From: Labilibaculum sp. DW002
GTDB taxonomy: Bacteria > Bacteroidota > Bacteroidia > Bacteroidales > Marinifilaceae
DNA length: 64,000 nt
Direction of reading: 5' to 3'
Assembly: GCF_029029525.1 (NCBI RefSeq)
Contig: NZ_JAKJSC010000003.1
Span: 186,001 to 250,000 of the forward strand
The notes beneath the pieces were generated by a model. That model had not been told where the DNA came from. It did not search any database and worked only from the letters and a program-made list of their open reading frames with translations. Made by a program: the position numbers and the translations under genes. Below are positions 56,701 through 64,000 of the stretch, piece by piece; position 1 is the stretch's first letter, and every line of letters begins with the position of its first letter.

Positions 56701-58336
56701 GGCTGGAATTCCAACTTCGATTTACCATAAGCTAATGACCACAGATATTACTGTTAAGGCCTATGATAAGCAAGGGAAAGAGGTTAAGCTTAAAGTAAAA
56801 GCGGTAACAGGCAACAGAGCGAAAATTACATCAAGTGTTAACGTAAAAGATGTAAGAGTTAGGGTAAATGGTCGACTAACCGAAAAAGATGGTATACTCG
56901 CTATAATTGGAGAGAATTTCTTGAGAACTTTAATGAGTGTACGGAATATCTCTCTTAATTATTCGGAGATTAATTCTACCACTTTACCAGGATATTTGCC
57001 ACAAACGAATTATTTCGGAGGTGAATCATATAATGGAACAAAGGCACCAGGTTTTAATTTCTTAGTTGGTAATCAAGACAAAAGTTTTGCTAGAAATGCA
57101 GCTGCTGATGGATGGATTACTACTGACGAGGCACTGAATGAACCCTTTGTAATGACTCACACTCAGAACTTCACAATTCGTAGTACTATTGAGCCAGTTA
57201 AAGGATTGAAGATAGACTTGACTGCAAACCGTAATTTTTCTAGAAATAGAAGTGAGTACTATATCTACGACGAAGGGAATGACGAGTTTAGTGCCGAGAA
57301 TTTAGTGAAATCGGGTAATTTTAGCATGAGCTTCTTAAGTCTGAAGTCAGCATTCTTTACCATTGGTAATACTGGAGATTATTCTTCTGAATATTTTGAT
57401 GAATTCCTGACGAATCGAAAATTAGAATCGATGCGATTGGCTAAGAATCGATATGGGGAAGATTATTTAAATCAGAAAGAAACGATTGTAATTGGAGAAG
57501 GTGTCAATCAGCAAACTGTTGAAACGGGTTATTATGAGGGCTATGGTCCAACTTCTCAAGAAGTGCTTATTCCAGCCTTTCTGAAAGCATATGGTGGAGG
57601 AGGAAGTAAGTATAATAAGCTATTCCCAAGCATCACGAAGATGATGCCGAACTGGAGGGTAACATTTGATGGTTTATCGAAATTACCACTTATAAAAAGA
57701 TACTTTAAATCGATAAACCTTAGTCATGCGTATACTTCTACTTATGATGTAGGTTCTTACAATACGAATTTAACATACGAAGCTGGCGACGATGGTTATA
57801 GTATTATTCAAGATATGTCGAATAACTTTTTACCTATGTATGAAGCCAACTCTATTTCAATTAACGAACAGTTTAATCCTTTGATTAATGTTGATATGAT
57901 GTGGAAAAATAATTTCACTACAACATTCGAAATTAAACGAACACGTAATTTAATATTGAGTCTTGCAAATACGCAGTTAACTGAGGTTGCTTCAAGCGAA
58001 TTTATATTTGGGTTAGGTTATCGATTTGACAATTTAGGGTTAATTATCGGTCAGGGGTCGAGTCAGAAGAAATTTAATAGTAGTTTAAATCTTCGTGGAG
58101 ACTTGTCTATTAGAAAGAATAATACAATTATTAGAAAGATTGTTGATGAAGTTGATCAATTGACATCGGGGCAGAAAGTTGTAACTATAAAAATGTCGGC
58201 AGATTATGTTTTAAGTAGTCGTTTCAACCTTCGTTTATATTACGATAGAATTGTTAACGAGCCTTATGTTTCTCTTTCTTATCCAACTACAACAACCGAA
58301 TTTGGTGTTAGTGTACGCTTTACCTTAGCTAATTAA
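50792..58336 (+). CDS. sprA: SprA, outer-membrane translocon of the type IX secretion system
   Basis: The 2514-residue protein matches SprA in length and character: a signal peptide (KYTLTLFTLLLCSAIGG), an early WMERSR-GGSELVPELKLGGQFVDKIFGSNTISIKPQGSAELTFGI segment, and a very large beta-rich region built to form the giant translocon barrel, with many repeated short strands and YDDFEGTETSIDM-like motifs (AYIDDFEGTETS). SprA moves type IX cargo, including gliding adhesins, across the outer membrane. The start is a TTG at 50792: the upstream in-frame stop is at 50774 and no ATG precedes the signal peptide. Other T9SS core genes are not in the window. Confidence 0.93.
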   Translation: MEKLLKYTLTLFTLLLCSAIGGNYSLNARNSSGEFQISNLQQQDTTKRVVSKNGRLVNNKSPFHKDNPNAKDSTLRYPFEDENENQEFGSQKESPLYLKDPKNILTSIQYDPETGNYILVKRIGEMEYRRGISMTAEEYKEYEAEKSVRDYWMERSRNDGNSGGSELVPELKLGGQFVDKIFGSNTISIKPQGSAELTFGINTTKVENPTLPVNLRKTTSFDFDEKIQMNVTGTVGEKLKMDVNYNTEATFDFENQMRLEYSGDEDEIIKKIEAGNVSMPISNTLITGGQNLFGVKAQLQFGKLSVTSIFSQQKGETSVVEMENGAQKNEFEISVDQYEANRHFFLSKYFYDHYDESLRNLPVINSGISINKVEVWITNKTSNFQNSRNLVAYVDLGESAANISNPGQFSQIGTGTLPGNDLNDVYQQMTTTYSNVRDINSVTSTLGPLAPGFASGTDYEKVENARRLSDSEYSINDKLGYISLNQALNADEVLAVSYEYTYRGQVFRVGEFTSDGVSAPQTLIMKLLKGTNLNPTLPTWELMMKNIYNIGAYQVNAEDFILNVLYQNDQAGSQLNYLDVDGAGKNEILLRLMNLDNLNSQLDPSPDGMFDFLDGVTINSTNGRIIFPSIEPFGSYLRNEINDNALADQYVFEELYELTQNEAQQIAEKNKFSLKGSYKSSTSSEISLNALNVQPGSVEVKAGGIKLIENIDYTVDYTLGRVKIINQALLEAGTPISISSESNSLFNIQTKTLVGVQMDYQFNNDFNLGATVMHLSEQPLTQKVNIGDEPISNTIWGLNGSYRTESMFLTNLVDKLPFIETKEPSQISIEGEFAQLMPGHNKAIGSSGTAYIDDFEGTETSIDMKNYNSWVLASTPQNHPDFKEGDLNNDLAYGYNRAKLAWYVIDPLFNRNTSTTPAHIRSDKEQLSNHYVREIYEEEIWPNKETATGVPTNISVLNLAYYPSEKGPYNFDVDGFSDISTGMNEDGTLRDPETRWGGIMRKIETNDFEAANIAYIEFWMMDPFAYDKTHKGGDVLINLGNISEDILRDSRKGFENGLPTDEVVTLVDSTKWGRVPLVQSLVNAFDNNTNSRKYQDVGLDGLSSEDELSHYKEYIQAISISANLGSGSEAYVLAQNDPSSDDYHYFRGADYDSDEVSILDRYKQFNGPEGNSPTSSGSGYPTSATTLPDVEDINHDNTLSESEAYYQYKVHLAPDEMEIGQNFIVDKVTSNVDLANGTPGTVNWYQFKIPVDEYENTYGNISDFTSIRFMRMFMKDFEEDVILRFATLDLVRDDWRRYDQSINEDPLDGSLSDAGFDITAINIEENASKEPVNYILPPGIDRVVDPSNPQLIQLNEQAILLKVTDLEDGKGKGAYKTLNMDIRKYGKLKMDVHAEEIEGYTLNDEEVHVFIRLGADYQDNYYEYEIPLKLTEPGIYDGNNDNDRLSVWPDENRFDFKLRLFQTIKQLRNDGLREAGSTLQYSDVYDVRVGDITNDADPLHADHIVRIKGNPNLANVKTVMIGVKNPDEDASGSDDNLPKSVEVWLNELRLSDFDEDGGWAANLRVTTKLADFGTVTWAGSKITSGFGGIEDGVNDRYKDDIFQYDLSASFELGKFFPEKSGVRIPLYYAISEETISPEYNPLDPDIPLDVALENANSKTERDSIERISQEYTKRKSFNLTNVRIEKAEGKPKLLDVSNLAVTYSFNETYSRDVNTIRDLEKNYRGVLSYNYNNRPKNVQPFKKVKAFQKPMFRLLKDFNFYYLPTQLSFRSDLQRYYREIEKRNIDEPGIKIKPTFDKDFVWYRYYDLKYNLTKGLKFDFSATNTSRIDEPEGIVDRDRDRETYNIWKDSIWNNLMDGGRNIQYHHNFNVTYTVPINKIPFLNWTSLNTRYSGSYDWNAGAITSDTIELGNTIRNSNNIQVNGQLNMVNLYNKVGLLKKINRKYSSNRKYKKKAKDYKKVNFESNVDELKAGIPTSIYHKLMTTDITVKAYDKQGKEVKLKVKAVTGNRAKITSSVNVKDVRVRVNGRLTEKDGILAIIGENFLRTLMSVRNISLNYSEINSTTLPGYLPQTNYFGGESYNGTKAPGFNFLVGNQDKSFARNAAADGWITTDEALNEPFVMTHTQNFTIRSTIEPVKGLKIDLTANRNFSRNRSEYYIYDEGNDEFSAENLVKSGNFSMSFLSLKSAFFTIGNTGDYSSEYFDEFLTNRKLESMRLAKNRYGEDYLNQKETIVIGEGVNQQTVETGYYEGYGPTSQEVLIPAFLKAYGGGGSKYNKLFPSITKMMPNWRVTFDGLSKLPLIKRYFKSINLSHAYTSTYDVGSYNTNLTYEAGDDGYSIIQDMSNNFLPMYEANSISINEQFNPLINVDMMWKNNFTTTFEIKRTRNLILSLANTQLTEVASSEFIFGLGYRFDNLGLIIGQGSSQKKFNSSLNLRGDLSIRKNNTIIRKIVDEVDQLTSGQKVVTIKMSADYVLSSRFNLRLYYDRIVNEPYVSLSYPTTTTEFGVSVRFTLAN

Positions 58337-58438
58337 TACGGATGAGTTGATTTATTTGGGATAAATGGAATGAGTAAGAATAAGTTGTAAAACAGTGAAA
58401 ACTGAAAGAAGTCATATTTTATAATTGGAAAAAAAATG

Positions 58439-58446
58439 TAAATTTG
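58439..58446 (+). promoter_or_regulatory. candidate -7 element of gcvH
   Basis: TAAATTTG matches TAnnTTTG exactly and lies 37 nt before the gcvH ATG. The -33 element is not clear. Confidence 0.45.
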
Positions 58447-58483
58447 GGGCAAAATAAAGAACTAGACTTAAACAAGAATTATC

Positions 58484-58858
58484 ATGAACGTACCTGAAAA
58501 TTTAAAGTTTACAAAAGATCACGAATGGATTCGTGTTGAAGGTGATGCAGCCTTTATTGGTGTTACTGATTTTGCTCAAGGAGAATTAGGTGATATCGTT
58601 TTTATCGAAGTTGAAACTGAAGGTGAGACTTTGGATAGAGAAGAAGTTTTTGGAACTATTGAAGCTGTAAAAACTGTTTCTGATATGTTTATGCCATTGA
58701 GTGGTGAAGTATTGGAATTCAACGAGAAGTTGGAAGATGCTCCAGACTTGGTAAACTCTGATCCTTATGGTGACGGTTGGATTATTAAAGTAAATATTGC
58801 TGAAGCTTCAGAACTTGAAGAATTACTTTCTGCAGAAGCTTACAAAGCTTTATTGTAA
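58484..58858 (+). CDS. gcvH: glycine cleavage system H protein
   Basis: The 124-residue protein carries the lipoyl group that shuttles the aminomethyl intermediate between the P, T and L proteins. It has [40 protein letters not shown] and the lipoylation site [15 protein letters not shown], where the Lys of AVKTV is modified, and ends with the usual [13 protein letters not shown]. The other gcv genes are not in the window. It has its own terminator. Confidence 0.96.
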   Translation: MNVPENLKFTKDHEWIRVEGDAAFIGVTDFAQGELGDIVFIEVETEGETLDREEVFGTIEAVKTVSDMFMPLSGEVLEFNEKLEDAPDLVNSDPYGDGWIIKVNIAEASELEELLSAEAYKALL

Positions 58859-58874
58859 GGATTCAATAAGATAT

Positions 58875-58910
58875 AAAGCCCTTCATACATTGTGTGAGGG
58901 GCTTTTTTTT
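58875..58910 (+). terminator. rho-independent terminator of gcvH
   Basis: AAAGCCC and GGGCTTT form the stem of a hairpin followed by a T-run, 16 nt after the gcvH stop. Confidence 0.85.
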
Positions 58911-58934
58911 GCTTTATATATTTGTGTTTAGAGC

Positions 58935-58965
58935 AAAAAAAAAGCAGGCTCAAAAGCCTGCTTTT
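58935..58965 (-). terminator. rho-independent terminator of the rimP-nusA-infB operon
   Basis: AAAAGCAGGCT and AGCCTGCTTTT pair perfectly around CAAA. On the minus strand a T-run follows. It lies 21 nt after the infB stop and ends the operon. Confidence 0.9.
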
Positions 58966-58986
58966 CAAATATATGAGAATTGTATA

Positions 58987-61900
58987 TTACAATTTCTTTT
59001 TTACTTCGGTTTCTTCGAAAGCTTCTACCATATCGCCAACTTTAATGTCGTTGTATTTCTCGATATTCAATCCACATTCGTAACCTTTTGCAACTTCTTT
59101 CACATCATCCTTGAATCGTTTCAATGAACCAAGAGCTCCGGAGTAAATAACGATACCTTCACGAATTAAACGAATCTTAGAACTACGCTTAATCTTACCT
59201 TCACGAACAATACAACCTGCAATTGTACCAACTTTAGATATATTGAATGTCTCAGTAACCTCAACAGTAGCCACAATCTCTTCTTTAATCTCAGGAGAAA
59301 GCATACCTTCCATTGCAGATTTCAATTCTTCGATAGCATCGTAGATAATTGAGTACAATCTGATATCGATTTCTTCCTTCTCAGCAATTCGTCTTGCTCC
59401 GATTGAAGGTCTTACTTGGAAACCAACAATAATCGCGTTAGAAGCGGTTGCAAGCATAACATCTGATTCAGAAATCTGACCAACAGCTTTATGAATAACG
59501 TTTACTTGAATTTCTTCAGTTGATAGTTTGATTAATGAGTCAGAAAGTGCCTCAATAGAACCATCCACGTCACCCTTAACAATAACGTTAAGTTCCTGGA
59601 AGTTTCCGATAGCAATACGACGACCAATTTCATCAAGAGTAATATGCTTCTGAGTTCTCAGACCCTGCTCACGCTGTAATTGCTCACGTTTGTTAGCAAT
59701 ACCACGAGCTTCCTTCTCACTCTCCATTACATTGAAATTGTCACCCGCTTGTGGTGCACCATTCAAACCAAGAATCAATGCTGGTTCCGAAGGACCAACT
59801 GCATCAATTTTCTTACCACGTTCGTTAAACATAGCCTTAACGTGACCAGTGTAACTACCTGCTAGTAGAATATCACCAACTTTAAGTGTTCCTGCTTGAA
59901 CCAATAAAGTTGTAACGTAACCTCTACCTTTATCTAGTGATGATTCAATTACTGAACCAATCGCACGTTTCTTTGGATTTGCTCTCAATTCAAGTAGTTC
60001 AGCTTCAAGCAATACTTTTTCAAGTAACTCTTCGATGTTAACACCGTTTTTCGCTGAAATTTCCTGACACTGATATTTACCACCCCAGTCTTCAACCAGG
60101 TAGTTCATGTTAGCAAGTTCACTCTTAATTCTTTCTGGATCTGCACCATCTTTATCGATCTTATTGATCGCAAATACGATTGGTACACCTGCTGCACTTG
60201 CGTGATTGATTGCCTCAATTGTTTGTGGCATCACGTTATCATCGGCAGCAACAATAATAATAACAATATCGGTAACTTGAGCACCACGAGCACGCATTGC
60301 TGTAAAGGCTTCGTGACCCGGTGTATCAAGGAAAGAAACACGTCTTCCATCATCAAGTTTCACATTGTAAGCACCAATATGCTGAGTAATACCCCCTGCT
60401 TCACCATCGATTACATTCGCATGACGAACATAGTCAAGTAATGATGTTTTACCGTGGTCAACGTGACCCATTACGGTAACAATAGGAGCTCTGTCAATTA
60501 AATCTTCTTCTTTGTCTTCTTCTTCAATAATAGACTCCTGAATTTCAACACTAACGAATTCGGCTTCGAAACCGAACTCATCAGCAACAACTGAAATTGT
60601 CTCAGCATCCAATCGTTGATTGATTGATACAAATAGACCAAGTCCCATACATGTTCCGATAATTTGGTAACTGGCACTTCCATCATGGTTGCTAATTCGT
60701 TCACAGTCACAAATTCTGTCAGCTTAAGAACGTTCTTTTCAGCTTCAATTTGTTCTGCAATTTTCTCACGTTTCGCACTTTCAACTTCACGCTTATCGCG
60801 ACGGTGCTTTGAGCCTTTCGATTTTCCACCCTTAGATGTTAATCTAGCTAAAGTATCTTTAATTTGCTTTTGAACATCTTCTTCGCTAACCTCTTTTTTA
60901 ACAGCTTTCTTCTTCTTCAGTTTAGAAAATCTAGAAGCTCCAGCACCAGTACCTCTTACTCTACCTTCCGTTGAGTTTGTTGGTTTTCCTGGTTTTCCTG
61001 GTTTTGCTTGCCCTGGGTTAGCTACATTTACTTTTTCAGTATCTTTTCTAATTCTTTTACGCTTTTTACGCTGATTAGAAGATACTTTCTCTTTGTTTCC
61101 TGCACCAGGTTTCTTTTCTACCGGAAGTTCAATTTTTCCAATAACCGTAGGACCTGTTAATTTCTTGGTAGAAGATTTATAAATTTCTTCTTTCCCTGTC
61201 TCTGAGCTATCTTGAGCATTAGGCTTAGGAGAAGCAACTTTTTGTTTTTCTCTTCTTTCCTCCTCTTTCTCAGCTTTTGTTTTTTTGGCAGGGCGAGTTT
61301 TTTGATTTAACGAAGCCAAATCAATTTTACCCACCACTTTAAGCTCATCTTTTTTCTCCTCTTTAGGAGCTTGAGCTTTTTCCTCTTTTTTCGGGGTTTC
61401 CATTTTAACAGTTTGGTCATCCTGAACAGGCTTTTTAGCAGATTCAGATGGTTGTTCAGTAACTTCTTCTTTTGCAGGTTGAGCCTTTTCAACTACCGGT
61501 TTCTCAACAGCTTTTTCTGCTTTAGGAGCCTCTTTCTTTGGTTCCTCAGACTTTACTGGTTCAACAGGTTTCTCTTCCTTCTTTATTTTAGGTTCAGTTA
61601 CAACTTCCTGCTTCACAGCTTTAGGTTGTTTCGACTTAGGCTTAAGTGCATCTAAATCAATCTTACCTACTACTTTAACAGGATCTTTAGCAACTGGCTT
61701 TTCTACTACTATTTCAGCAACTTCTTCTTTGCTACTCTTTTCTGGTTCCGAATCTTCTGAAACATTTTCAATTGAAACTGTTTCTTTCTTCTCACGCGTG
61801 CTCTTCAGATTTACTTTCTCGGATTCCTTCTTCAGATTCAAATCTGAACTATATTCTTTTGCAAGAATATCATAAGCCTCTCCGGACACTTTGTTATTAG

Positions 61901-62015
61901 GGTTTGAATCCATTTCAATCCCTTTTTTGTTCAAGAATTCCACAATAGTAGTAATACCTACATTGAATTCTCGTGCTAGTTTACTAAGTCTTATATTTTT
62001 ATTGACTTTTGTCAT
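58987..62015 (-). CDS. infB: translation initiation factor IF-2, reading frame broken by an apparent one-base loss
   Basis: Two overlapping frames together encode a normal IF-2. The first (ATG 62015) gives the N-terminal IF2_N domain ([33 protein letters not shown]), a long Lys/Glu/Pro-rich linker, and the second IF2_N-like part up to [14 protein letters not shown] (Lys451), then runs on in a wrong frame to a stop at 60498. The second frame resumes at [21 protein letters not shown] and holds the G domain ([47 protein letters not shown]) and the C-terminal domains. Joined with one added base the product is 1009 residues, usual for Bacteroidota. infB is essential, so a sequence error is the simplest reading. 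Confidence 0.9.
60661..60668 (-). other. frameshift point within infB
   Basis: On the minus strand the sequence reads ACC AAA TTA TCG; adding one A gives ACC AAA ATT ATC GGA ACA TGT ATG, that is T-K-I-I-G-T-C-M, which fits the family. The missing base falls in a short A-run (T-run 60663-60665 on the plus strand), a typical place for an indel error. The heptamer C AAA TTA is not a good slippery site for -1 recoding. Confidence 0.8.
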
Positions 62016-62079
62016 ATTCTGAAGTTAACTGTTAAATGTCCCGTTATAATAATTTACATCATGATTCTGAAGAATTTAA

Positions 62080-63318
62080 TTATTCGAACTCGGATCTAAA
62101 AATATTCAAAATATCATTAATAGTCTCGATCTCAAGATCTGTTCTTTTTTCTAATTCCTCTGCTGTAAGTTCCAACACAGAACGGGCAGTGTCGCAACCT
62201 ATTTTCTTAAATTCTTCGATGATCCAAGCTTCAATCTCATCATTAAATTCTGACAAGTTTACATCTTCTTCACCTTCAACCTCACTTTGTACTTTCTCAC
62301 GATAAACGTCTATTTCGTAACCAGTAAGTTGACCTGCAAGTTTTATATTTAAACCACCTTTACCAATTGCCAAAGATACTTCTTCTGGATTTAAGTATAC
62401 TTCAGCTTTGCTAGTTTCATCGTTAAACTTAACCGAGTTTACTTTGGCTGGGTTAAGTGCACGTGAAATAAACAAAGAGGTGTTTGTTGTATAATTAATG
62501 ACGTCGATATTTTCGTTTCTCAACTCACGAACAATACCGTGAATTCTCGATCCTTTCATACCAACACAAGCTCCAACAGGATCAATACGCTCGTCGTATG
62601 ATTCTACTGCAACCTTTGCTCTCTCACCAGGAGTACGAACGATATTTTTGATTGTAATCAATCCATCAAAAATCTCAGGAACCTCAAGTTCAAATAAACG
62701 CTCAAGGAATACAGGAGATGTTCTGGATATAATAATAAGAGGACTGTTGTTTTTCACTTCAACACGAACAACAACCGCTCTCAGAGTTTCACCTTTACGG
62801 AAATAATCCGAAGGAATCTGCTCTGTTTTTGGCATAATCAACTCGTTACCTTCATCGTCGATAACAAGAATCTCTTTTTTCCAAATCTGATAAACTTCAC
62901 CAGTGATAATCTCACCAATCCTGTCTTTGTAAGTATTAAAGATATTATCCTTCTCAAGCTCCATAATACGAGCTGATAGGTTTTGACGAAGTGTCAGAAT
63001 TGAACGACGTCCAAAATCTAAGAATTTAACTTCATCAGTTACCTCTTCACCAAGTTCATAATCTTCATCTATTTTCTTAGCTTCAGATAGTGTGATTTGA
63101 AGGTTTTTATCTTCAATATCAGCATCAGCAACTACTTCACGATTTCTCCAAATCTCCAAATCACCCTTGTCAGGGTTAATGATGATGTCAAAGTTTTCAT
63201 CAGTACCGTAATTTTTCAATAGAAGGTTTCGGAATACATCTTCCAAAACACTCATCATGGTTGCACGATCGATGTTTTTTAACTCTTTAAATTCTGAAAA
63301 AGTTTCAATAAGATTCAT
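62080..63318 (-). CDS. nusA: transcription termination/antitermination factor NusA
   Basis: The 412-residue protein has the RNA polymerase-binding N-terminal domain (about residues 1-130), an S1 domain (about 135-200, GEIITGEVYQIWKKEILVIDDEGNELIMPK), and two KH domains (about 205-350) with RTPGERAKVAVESYDERIDPVGACVGMKGSRI and EVSLAIGKGGLNIKLAGQLTGYEIDV. The C-terminal end is short, without the acidic repeats of E. coli NusA. It is the second gene of the rimP-nusA-infB operon, 20 nt after rimP and 64 nt before infB. Confidence 0.96.
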   Translation of the reverse strand: MNLIETFSEFKELKNIDRATMMSVLEDVFRNLLLKNYGTDENFDIIINPDKGDLEIWRNREVVADADIEDKNLQITLSEAKKIDEDYELGEEVTDEVKFLDFGRRSILTLRQNLSARIMELEKDNIFNTYKDRIGEIITGEVYQIWKKEILVIDDEGNELIMPKTEQIPSDYFRKGETLRAVVVRVEVKNNSPLIIISRTSPVFLERLFELEVPEIFDGLITIKNIVRTPGERAKVAVESYDERIDPVGACVGMKGSRIHGIVRELRNENIDVINYTTNTSLFISRALNPAKVNSVKFNDETSKAEVYLNPEEVSLAIGKGGLNIKLAGQLTGYEIDVYREKVQSEVEGEEDVNLSEFNDEIEAWIIEEFKKIGCDTARSVLELTAEELEKRTDLEIETINDILNIFRSEFE

Positions 63319-63338
63319 ATGACTCAGCGATTCACTTG

Positions 63339-63803
63339 TTAAAAAGTAATTATATCTTTTGTTGATTTAATTTGATCAAATTTGAAAGTGTAAGACTTAA
63401 CAACGAGTTGCTTTTTCTTTTTTCCTTCAACTTTAATTTTTTCCTCAACTTCAATTTCTATTTCTTCATCACCTACGGTGATTAATTTTCCTATAAATTT
63501 AAGTCCTTCTGTCGTTAATACCTCAACATCTTTGTTTAAAAATTTGTGGTATTGCTTAAGAACTTGAAAAGGTTGACCAATACCTGCAGATGTAACTTGC
63601 AATTCAAAGTCCTCTATCTCACGATCAAAGTGCTTTTCAATTGCGCGGCTTAACTCAATGCATGTAATGATTGGCACTCCTTGTAAACTGTCGATCGCAA
63701 TATAAATTGCGTTCCCTGCTGAAACGCTAAGCTCAACCAAAAATAGGTCGGTATCAGCAATTTCATTTTCAACAATTTCAGTTATAATTTTTTTATCAAT
63801 CAT
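63339..63803 (-). CDS. rimP: ribosome maturation factor RimP
   Basis: The 154-residue protein helps mature the 30S subunit. Its N-terminal domain has LVELSVSAGNAIYIAIDSLQGVPIITCIELSRAIEKHFDREIEDFELQVTSAGIGQPF, the typical RimP stretch with EVSSPG-like VTSAG, followed by the C-terminal SH3-like domain (FIGKLITVGDEEIEIEVEEK). The frame is open upstream to 63905, but ATG 63803 gives the normal length and leaves room for the promoter and leader hairpin. First gene of the rimP-nusA-infB operon. Confidence 0.93.
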   Translation of the reverse strand: MIDKKIITEIVENEIADTDLFLVELSVSAGNAIYIAIDSLQGVPIITCIELSRAIEKHFDREIEDFELQVTSAGIGQPFQVLKQYHKFLNKDVEVLTTEGLKFIGKLITVGDEEIEIEVEEKIKVEGKKKKQLVVKSYTFKFDQIKSTKDIITF

Positions 63804-63825
63804 ATATCGGTTAATGTCAATAAAA

Positions 63826-63846
63826 TAGGGGACTTTTTGTCCCCTA
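63826..63846 (-). other. hairpin in the rimP leader
   Basis: AGGGGAC and GTCCCCT form a perfect stem around a 5-nt loop (with one more A-T pair), between the promoter and the rimP start. On the minus strand it is followed by TATTTTATT, so it resembles a weak terminator or attenuator. Confidence 0.55.
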
Positions 63847-63874
63847 AAGTTCACGTACTGCTTACTTTTCGATG

Positions 63875-63906
63875 CAAAATTAGATATAAATGTTCTAAAA
63901 AACAAA
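63875..63906 (-). promoter_or_regulatory. Bacteroidota-type promoter of rimP-nusA-infB
   Basis: On the minus strand TTTG (63906-63903), a 20-nt spacer and TAATTTTG (63882-63875) match the consensus exactly. The rimP ATG lies about 70 nt downstream, past the leader hairpin. From 63907 to the end of the window I see no gene. Confidence 0.75.
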
Positions 63907-64000
63907 TGAGACTCTTCTAAATTATTGTATTCTAATTGCTAATGAATATTTATTTTGCCTGATAATGAGAATTTTTGGACAAGTTCCTTAAAATCTATTG

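Noticed and set aside
58894-59127. 77-residue ORF on the plus strand
   Set aside because: It overlaps the terminators and the antisense of the infB end; its Phe-rich content is typical of antisense reading.
60661-60668. Programmed -1 frameshift in infB
   Set aside because: The heptamer C AAA TTA does not allow good re-pairing of the P-site tRNA, and IF-2 genes are not known to need recoding; a one-base sequence error is simpler.
63804-63905. 34-residue N-terminal extension of RimP
   Set aside because: It overlaps the promoter and leader hairpin and is absent from RimP proteins of normal length.

Overview
The window looks like chromosomal DNA of a free-living member of the Bacteroidota. The signs are low GC, a SprA homologue (type IX secretion / gliding), TonB-dependent receptor and DUF4249 surface proteins, TPR-LytS histidine kinases, an S46 dipeptidyl-peptidase, DUF4837 and DUF4956 proteins, and promoters of the Bacteroidota type (TTTG, about 19-21 nt, TAnnTTTG). 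Gene order (ruvA-sprA-gcvH beside infB-nusA-rimP) suggests class Bacteroidia, perhaps Marinilabiliales; that placement is inference. There is no phage, transposon or CRISPR array.

Layout. 1-9108 (minus): a surface locus with four tandem DUF4249 lipoprotein paralogues, a 228-aa unknown exported protein, a TonB-dependent receptor and the start of an MG2-like surface protein. 9404-9844: NfeD-like membrane protein. 10114-16690 (plus): acyl-CoA dehydrogenase followed by a mevalonate-pathway run (type 2 IPP isomerase, HMG-CoA reductase, GYDIA-type GHMP kinase, diphosphomevalonate decarboxylase, mevalonate kinase). 16700-20660 (minus): two paralogous TPR sensor kinases. 20849-25595: FadL-type porin, a Fic protein lacking its catalytic His, and succinyl-CoA synthetase with beta and alpha subunits fused in one ORF. 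26115-32574 (plus): a membrane-stress cluster of YbjN-like, PspA, DUF4178, a Ser/Arg-rich exported protein, DUF350, membrane-anchored spermidine synthase, SpeD and a K+ channel. 32578-39244 (minus): RNase HI, S46 peptidase, RNase HII, and a CotH-like / DUF4956 / metallophosphoesterase group. 39363-40183: DUF4268 protein and two identical initiator tRNAs. 40308-50746 (plus): M23 peptidase, dxr, rseP, tatA, MltD-like transglycosylase, DUF4837 lipoprotein, leucyl aminopeptidase, pdxA, ruvA. 50792-58858: the 7.5-kb sprA and gcvH. 58987-63803 (minus): the rimP-nusA-infB operon, in which infB is interrupted by an apparent one-base frameshift.

Main points of interest: genes of both isoprenoid routes (a mevalonate operon and an intact-looking dxr); the sucC-sucD fusion; a Fic protein with an intact inhibitory motif but Leu in place of the catalytic His; the PspA/polyamine/K+ channel cluster; the fourfold DUF4249 array with conserved leaders; and the broken infB, which is probably a sequence error but needs checking. 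All functions come from reading the translations by eye; no database search was run.
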